From the NCBI GenBank assembly GCA_028749105.1, contig JAQUQF010000043.1:1-10023 (forward strand): a stretch of 10,023 nt of DNA, in the 5' to 3' direction. A model generated the notes under the pieces. The model saw nothing but the letters and a program-made list of their open reading frames with translations, did not search any database and was not told where the DNA came from. The first letter of the stretch is position 1. Every line of letters begins with the position of its first letter. Positions 6,007 to 10,023 of the stretch are shown piece by piece. The stretch is from Acidobacteriota bacterium. Its GTDB lineage: Bacteria; Acidobacteriota; Aminicenantia; UBA2199. The position numbers and the translations under genes are program-made.

Positions 6007-9000
6007 GGGATCTCCTCGATCTCGCCGCGGTCGATATAGAGGAGAAACCCGCGGCATTGACGGCCCGGAAAGAGCGGAGCGACCACGCCAAGATATTCTC
6101 TCATCTGGGTCTTGTAGTCCTCGCTTTTTTCGGGACCGGTTTTGAAGTCGATGACCATGACCTCGTCCGCATCGACCTGAAGGCGGTCGAGGCGCCTGAA
6201 TTCCGGCAGCGCGCCCGAGTTGTCCACCACCTCCTTTTCCTGGTGAACCTCCTGGCCGCGGCCGAGAAGCGTGCAAACGTCATCGCGGCACACATAGGCG
6301 ACAACGGCTTCGGCAGCGCTTCTTGGCCATCCTGCATTTTCAGCCAGTTCCCGCACCCGGGCAGCCAGCGGCCCGGGTGCCCTGACCTCGCCTAGGCGGG
6401 AGAGGAGGTCGTGGACGAGCTCGCCGCGCTTCGCTCCCTGGCGGTCGCGGCGCTGCTTCGCGTCGGCCTTTTTGAAGACCAGGTAGCGGGATTGCCAGGA
6501 GCGGGTCAGCACTTTCTTGGAGGTGATGGCAACGGGCCGCTGGTCCGTGGAACGTTCCTTTTCCCTCTTTCCTTCCCTGTGATTCTCCAGCTTGCCGCTG
6601 CAATAGGGTCCCGGCGAATCCTCATCGAACCAATGCAGCAGCGGGTGGCGGCCGACGACGTCGCTTGCCCGGGAGATCTTCTTGACCAGCCCTTCGCCGC
6701 CCCTGGCGCGCGCGGCCATTTGCGGGGGCTTGATCCCCTTGCCGACCGCCACGGGAATGAACAGCGCTTCCCCGGCCCGGGTGAATGCCACATAGAGAAG
6801 ATTGAGCAGGTCCATGCTGGCCCGGCAGTTCTCCTTCTCGTATCGCTTCTTCAGGTCGGGATGGGCCAGGGCGAGATCGCCATTGATATAAAACAGCCCC
6901 TCCCGGTCCCAATAGAGGTTGTCGTCGCCCCTGCCGCCGCTGTCGTCAAGGGGCACGATCACGGCAGGGAACTCGAGTCCCTTGGACTGGTGCATGGTCA
7001 GCACGCGGACGCCGCGAGCATGCACCGGGATGGTGACGGTGGGCGTCTGCTCATCCTCGACCATTTTTTGCCAAAGGCGGAGAAACCCGGCGATGCTGCT
7101 GCCGCCATCGCGTTCGGCGCGATGCAGCGCATCGCCCAGGGCAAGAATGAAGGGCGTGTCGTTTCTGAAATTTTCGTAAACGTTGAACACCTGGGTGATA
7201 TCGGCAAACAGGTCATAGGGGGGGAGGAAACCGACCGACTGAAAGAATGGCTCGATCAGAGCTTTCCAAGTCTCCGGGAATTTCTCCTGGAAGAGCTTGT
7301 AAAACGGCCCCTGGCAGCCGATGAAAACATCCTCGGAAAAAACCGCCATCTCGCCGGGGAATTTGGCTTTGGCTTGTTTCTGGAAAATGCCGCCATGGAG
7401 GAAGGAGTGAAAATTCAGATTGTCGGGGGGGTAGTCGAGGAACCTGAGAAACGCGATGACTTCGCCGACCCTGGGGTTGGAGTCCAGCATCAGGGACTGG
7501 TCGGAGATCGTGGGGATCCCTTCCCGGCCCAGGCGGCGGACAATGTCGCGCACCTGGACGTTCTTGCGCACCAGAACAGCCATTTCGGCGTATTCATAGC
7601 CGTGAGTGCGCAGCCGGTCGATGATCTTCTTGACCTCGCCCAACTGCCGGCCGCCCATGGAGCTGCCGTCAGCCTCCTCCACGGCCGCATCGTCGTCCTC
7701 ACCCGGTTGCTGCGCTTCCACCTGCAGGGACACCTCCACATAGCCCCCCCGCCGCTCCTTGTCCTCGGGGAGCGCCTGCCGTGAGTCCTGAAAATTCTTG
7801 CCGATCGCCTGCTGCAGCATGTCGGCGGCGGCGATCCGGGATATCGCTTCCGGGTCCCAGAAGCGGTTGTTGAAATCGACGATCTCCCTGCGGCTGCGCC
7901 AGTTCGCGTCCAGGGAGGAGGAGAACGTTCCCTGGCTCAGGTTGTCGATGGCAGGGACCTGATTCCGGAGCAGGCTTTCCTCCATGAGCTCGCTGTTGCC
8001 GCCACGCCAGCGATAGATGGCCTGCTTGCGGTCGCCGACGATGAAAAGCGAGGCGCTTTTCTCCCGCGCCAGCACCTCGTCGATGAGCGGGGCCAGGGCC
8101 TTGAACTGCAGGGTCGAGGTATCCTGGAACTCGTCGAAAAGGAAGTTGCGGAAGCGGTCCGACATCTTCAAGTAGATGTAGGGGAAGGCCTCCTCGCTCC
8201 AGCGGACGAAGAGCCTGGCCAGGGACTGGCTGAACTCCTCGACGAACAGGGTCTTCTTGCCGCTTTCCCAGCAACGGATGAAATTCCCCAGGAACTCACG
8301 ATAGGGCAGTGTCTTGAAGGCGCTGAAGGGCAGCACGGTTTCCCGCAGGGCGTGCTGGGCCGGCCGGTAGGCGGCGACGAAACGACGGCGATAATCAGGG
8401 GGGGCTTTTTTTACCAGAAGCGCTTCCGGGTCCGCCCGGCAAAAAAACGAACTGTCGATCAGAGCCTCCAAACCGGGATAACCGCCGCCTCCCGCCAAGG
8501 CGTCAGCCAGTGCCTTCAACAGCCTGCCGGTAGCGCAGGTTCCGCTCACATGCTCGCATTTCCCGTTTTTCAGCGGTTCCTCCTCCATGAGCCGGGAAAA
8601 GGGCCGCAGCGCCTTTTGAAAATTCAGCCAGCTCGATTCCAGCCGCTGCCGCAGGTTGTCCGCTGACGGGTCTGCTCCCTCGGCCTCCTGCTGCAGCGTC
8701 CGCCGGAACAAGGTGGTGACCTTCTCGACGATCGCTTCGTCGCCCTTCCAGGCGACCCTGGGGTTCATGCCCCTGAGGTCCTCCAGGAAATGCTTCAGCC
8801 GCTCCCAGTCATCATCGGCGAGAGAGGCCAGCAGCGCACGGCCGCGCGCCGTCATTTCATCCCCGGCGTCGACGGCGATCTCATAATCGGCGGGCAGGTC
8901 GAGGTCGGGGGAGACCGTCTTGACCATGGCGCTCATCAGCGAGTCGATGGTGGTGACGTTGAAATCGTCATAACTCGCCAGGATCAGCTCGATCAGGTCG

Positions 9001-9332
9001 CTGGAAAGCCGGATGATCTCCTCGCGCCTCAACCCGGTCCGGGCGGCCAGCTGCGAGAGGAATTCCTCGTCCTTGCCCGCAAGCGGCTTCCCGCCGCATA
9101 GGGCGAAGTTCTTCAGGTTCTCCACGATGCGCTCTTTCATCACCTGGGCGGCTTTGACGGTGAAGGTGATGGCCAGGATCGACCCCAGCCGTTCGCGCTG
9201 GCGCCTGGGATCCTCGGACTTGCCCTCATGGCCGGCGAAGGCCAGCAGCAGGCGGCCGAGGTACTCCAGGGCCAGGCGGTAGGTCTTGCCCGATCCGGCC
9301 GACGCTTCGAATTTCAGTATGGGGCTTGCCAT
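5994..9332 (-). CDS. addA: AddA helicase-nuclease subunit (UvrD-like helicase plus PD-(D/E)XK nuclease)
   Basis: This 1112-residue protein is the motor and one nuclease of the AddAB complex, which unwinds and degrades double-strand-break ends to prepare them for RecA. All superfamily 1A helicase motifs are visible: Walker A ASAGSGKT (10-17), motif Ia around ITFTVKAAQVMKERI (55-69), motif II DEFQD (400-404), motif III VGDRKQAIYRWRGG (432-445), motif V LTMHQSKGLEFPAVIV (778-793) and motif VI LLYVAFTR (845-852). The C-terminal nuclease is intact: GELVH with H974, D1049 (LDR), D1062 and K1064 (VIDFKTG) and Q1076xxxY1080. Residues 543-560 form an acidic, low-complexity linker. The start at 9332 places the Walker A at the usual distance from the N-terminus. 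A longer in-frame ATG at 9791 lies antisense within the thiC-like gene and is rejected. It overlaps addB by 13 nt. Confidence 0.95.
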   Translation of the reverse strand: MASPILKFEASAGSGKTYRLALEYLGRLLLAFAGHEGKSEDPRRQRERLGSILAITFTVKAAQVMKERIVENLKNFALCGGKPLAGKDEEFLSQLAARTGLRREEIIRLSSDLIELILASYDDFNVTTIDSLMSAMVKTVSPDLDLPADYEIAVDAGDEMTARGRALLASLADDDWERLKHFLEDLRGMNPRVAWKGDEAIVEKVTTLFRRTLQQEAEGADPSADNLRQRLESSWLNFQKALRPFSRLMEEEPLKNGKCEHVSGTCATGRLLKALADALAGGGGYPGLEALIDSSFFCRADPEALLVKKAPPDYRRRFVAAYRPAQHALRETVLPFSAFKTLPYREFLGNFIRCWESGKKTLFVEEFSQSLARLFVRWSEEAFPYIYLKMSDRFRNFLFDEFQDTSTLQFKALAPLIDEVLAREKSASLFIVGDRKQAIYRWRGGNSELMEESLLRNQVPAIDNLSQGTFSSSLDANWRSRREIVDFNNRFWDPEAISRIAAADMLQQAIGKNFQDSRQALPEDKERRGGYVEVSLQVEAQQPGEDDDAAVEEADGSSMGGRQLGEVKKIIDRLRTHGYEYAEMAVLVRKNVQVRDIVRRLGREGIPTISDQSLMLDSNPRVGEVIAFLRFLDYPPDNLNFHSFLHGGIFQKQAKAKFPGEMAVFSEDVFIGCQGPFYKLFQEKFPETWKALIEPFFQSVGFLPPYDLFADITQVFNVYENFRNDTPFILALGDALHRAERDGGSSIAGFLRLWQKMVEDEQTPTVTIPVHARGVRVLTMHQSKGLEFPAVIVPLDDSGGRGDDNLYWDREGLFYINGDLALAHPDLKKRYEKENCRASMDLLNLLYVAFTRAGEALFIPVAVGKGIKPPQMAARARGGEGLVKKISRASDVVGRHPLLHWFDEDSPGPYCSGKLENHREGKREKERSTDQRPVAITSKKVLTRSWQSRYLVFKKADAKQRRDRQGAKRGELVHDLLSRLGEVRAPGPLAARVRELAENAGWPRSAAEAVVAYVCRDDVCTLLGRGQEVHQEKEVVDNSGALPEFRRLDRLQVDADEVMVIDFKTGPEKSEDYKTQMREYLGVVAPLFPGRQCRGFLLYIDRGEIEEIPCSS
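6012..6017 (-). promoter_or_regulatory. Ribosome binding site of addB inside addA
   Basis: GAGGAG on the minus strand (6017 down to 6012) is 5 nt before the addB ATG at 6006-6004 and lies within the last codons of addA. It fixes the addB start and implies coupled translation of the two subunits. Confidence 0.8.
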
Positions 9333-9348
9333 GACGATTCTTTCCCGG

Positions 9349-9357
9349 ATTATAGCA
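9349..9357 (-). promoter_or_regulatory. Extended -10 promoter for addAB
   Basis: On the minus strand, 9357 to 9349 reads TGC-TATAAT, a perfect extended -10 element (TGnTATAAT). The expected -35 position, 9377-9372, reads CGCCGG, which does not match, so this would be a -35-independent promoter. Predicted start is near 9342, giving a leader of only ~10 nt (AAGAATCGTC) with no clear Shine-Dalgarno. Confidence 0.6.
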
Positions 9358-9388
9358 TAACGCCCCTGCAGCCGGCGGCGGGTTTTTC

Positions 9389-9417
9389 TTGATTTGCAAG
9401 CGAAAATAAGATAATAT
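9389..9417 (+). promoter_or_regulatory. Sigma-70-type promoter for the thiC-like gene
   Basis: TTGATT (9389-9394) and TAATAT (9412-9417) are separated by 17 bp. The predicted transcription start is near 9424, leaving a 9-nt leader that contains the Shine-Dalgarno GAGGA. The promoter is back to back with that of addA in the 100-bp divergent region 9333-9432, whose centre is a GC-rich stretch with no other recognisable element. Confidence 0.6.
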
Positions 9418-9432
9418 TGACCCCGAGGAACG

Positions 9433-10023
9433 ATGACGCAGCTCGAATACGCACGGGACGGGAAGGTCACCAAAGAGATGAAGGCGGTGGCCGCCAGCGA
9501 ACACATTGATGAAACCGGTTTGGCCGCGGCGATCGCCTCGGGGCAGATTGTCATTCCGGCCAACCCCAACCACAAGAACCTCCGCCCCATCGGCATCGGC
9601 AAGGGGCTGAAAACCAAGGTCAATGCCAACATCGGCACTTCGGGCGATTTTTTCAGCATCGAGGACGAGTCGCGGAAGATGCGGGCAGTCGTCGAATGCG
9701 GCTGCGACACGGTCATGGACCTGAGCACCGGCGGCGATGTCACTGCCATCCGCCGCGCCCTGCTGGCGCAGGCGCCCATCCCGTTCGGCAACGTGCCGGT
9801 CTACGAGATGATGGTCGATGCCCCCAAGCAGGGGACGCCGTTTGTTTCGCTGACAGCGGAGCGCATGTTCGAGTACATCCGCCGCCAGGCCGGCGACGGG
9901 GTCGATTTCATGACCATCCACGCCGGCCTGACATTGGCGGCCATAGACAAACTGCGGCAGAAGCCGCGCCTGGCCGGCGTCGTCTCGCGCGGCGGCTCCA
10001 TGCTGATCGCCTGGATGCTGCAC
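9433..10023 (+). CDS. thiC: ThiC-like radical SAM enzyme (HMP-phosphate synthase), N-terminal part
   Basis: An open frame of 197 codons runs from the ATG at 9433 off the end of the window. ThiC converts aminoimidazole ribotide into hydroxymethylpyrimidine phosphate for thiamine synthesis, using a 4Fe-4S cluster and SAM. Visible family signatures are IPANPNHKNL (41-50), KVNANIGTS (62-70), MDLSTGG (95-101), GNVPVY (119-124), GVDFMTIHAG (156-165) and SRGGS (185-189). It lacks the long N-terminal extension of proteobacterial and plant ThiC, so it is of the short clostridial/archaeal type. The C-terminal cluster cysteines lie beyond the window. GAGGA at 9425-9429, 3 nt before the ATG, is a close but usable ribosome binding site. 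The predicted leader is 9 nt, leaving no room for a TPP riboswitch. A paralogue such as BzaF (hydroxybenzimidazole synthase for the cobamide lower ligand) cannot be excluded. The gene is divergent from addA. Confidence 0.85.
   Translation, partial: MTQLEYARDGKVTKEMKAVAASEHIDETGLAAAIASGQIVIPANPNHKNLRPIGIGKGLKTKVNANIGTSGDFFSIEDESRKMRAVVECGCDTVMDLSTGGDVTAIRRALLAQAPIPFGNVPVYEMMVDAPKQGTPFVSLTAERMFEYIRRQAGDGVDFMTIHAGLTLAAIDKLRQKPRLAGVVSRGGSMLIAWMLH

Noticed and set aside
6007..6276. Upstream extension of addB by 90 codons
   Set aside because: It is arginine-, proline- and glycine-rich out-of-frame reading of the addA nuclease domain. The ATG at 6006 has a good Shine-Dalgarno.
6411..7784. 457-codon open frame on the plus strand
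   Set aside because: It is fully antisense to addA, whose motifs V and VI and neighbouring sequence are intact. Long antisense frames are expected at this GC content, and the product has no recognisable domain.
9360..9432. TPP riboswitch before thiC
   Set aside because: No THI-box-like sequence (CTGAGA...ACC...) is present, and the space between promoter and ATG is about 9 nt.
9333..9791. Upstream extension of addA by 153 codons on the minus strand
   Set aside because: It lies antisense to the thiC-like gene, which has clear conserved motifs, and the extension is not helicase-like. The ATG at 9332 puts the Walker A at residues 10-17, as usual for AddA.

Overview
The window is about 10 kb of GC-rich bacterial chromosome (roughly 60% G+C by eye) with dense coding and ordinary housekeeping content. 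I see no phage, insertion sequence, CRISPR array, tRNA or rRNA. The mix is queuosine-precursor genes with a CX3CX2C QueE, a short bacterial RRM protein with a glycine/arginine tail, an AddAB pair whose AddB has no Walker A, and a short-form ThiC. It suggests a Gram-negative, probably anaerobic or environmental lineage, perhaps an Acidobacteriota/Aminicenantes-like bacterium. That assignment is a weak guess from protein style, not something the sequence proves.

Layout, left to right. (1) Positions 3-593 (+): the C-terminal half of an EntS-like MFS exporter, cut by the window edge. (2) 631-2268 (+): a tight queC-queD-queE operon with overlapping genes, for 7-cyano-7-deazaguanine (preQ0) synthesis. 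Its promoter appears to lie in the 37-bp gap after the MFS gene and would start transcription on the A of the queC ATG, giving a leaderless mRNA. (3) 2269-2516: a non-coding AT-rich stretch with a near-consensus sigma-70 promoter and an UP-element-like tract, followed by a leader of about 185 nt. (4) 2517-2813 (+): a 98-residue RRM RNA-binding protein. Two small hairpins and then an intrinsic terminator follow it. (5) 2861-3019 (-): the first ~33 codons of a second, different MFS transporter, abruptly cut off just after addB; this is a gene remnant. (6) 3025-9332 (-): the addA-addB operon, with a 13-nt gene overlap, encoding a two-subunit helicase-nuclease for double-strand-break repair. (7) 9333-9432: a 100-bp divergent promoter region. 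(8) 9433-10023 (+): the N-terminal 197 codons of thiC or a thiC paralogue, running off the window.

How the genes relate. queC, queD and queE give three of the four steps from GTP to preQ0; the GTP cyclohydrolase is not here. AddA and AddB form one enzyme and are translationally coupled. The RRM gene and addAB converge on a ~210-bp region holding the hairpins, the terminator and the MFS remnant. addA and thiC diverge from back-to-back promoters with very short predicted leaders. Nothing here amounts to a clearly new multi-gene system. The points most worth a second look are the probably leaderless queC, the strong promoter and long leader of the RRM gene, the truncated MFS start after addB, and the thiC-like gene with no room for a TPP riboswitch.
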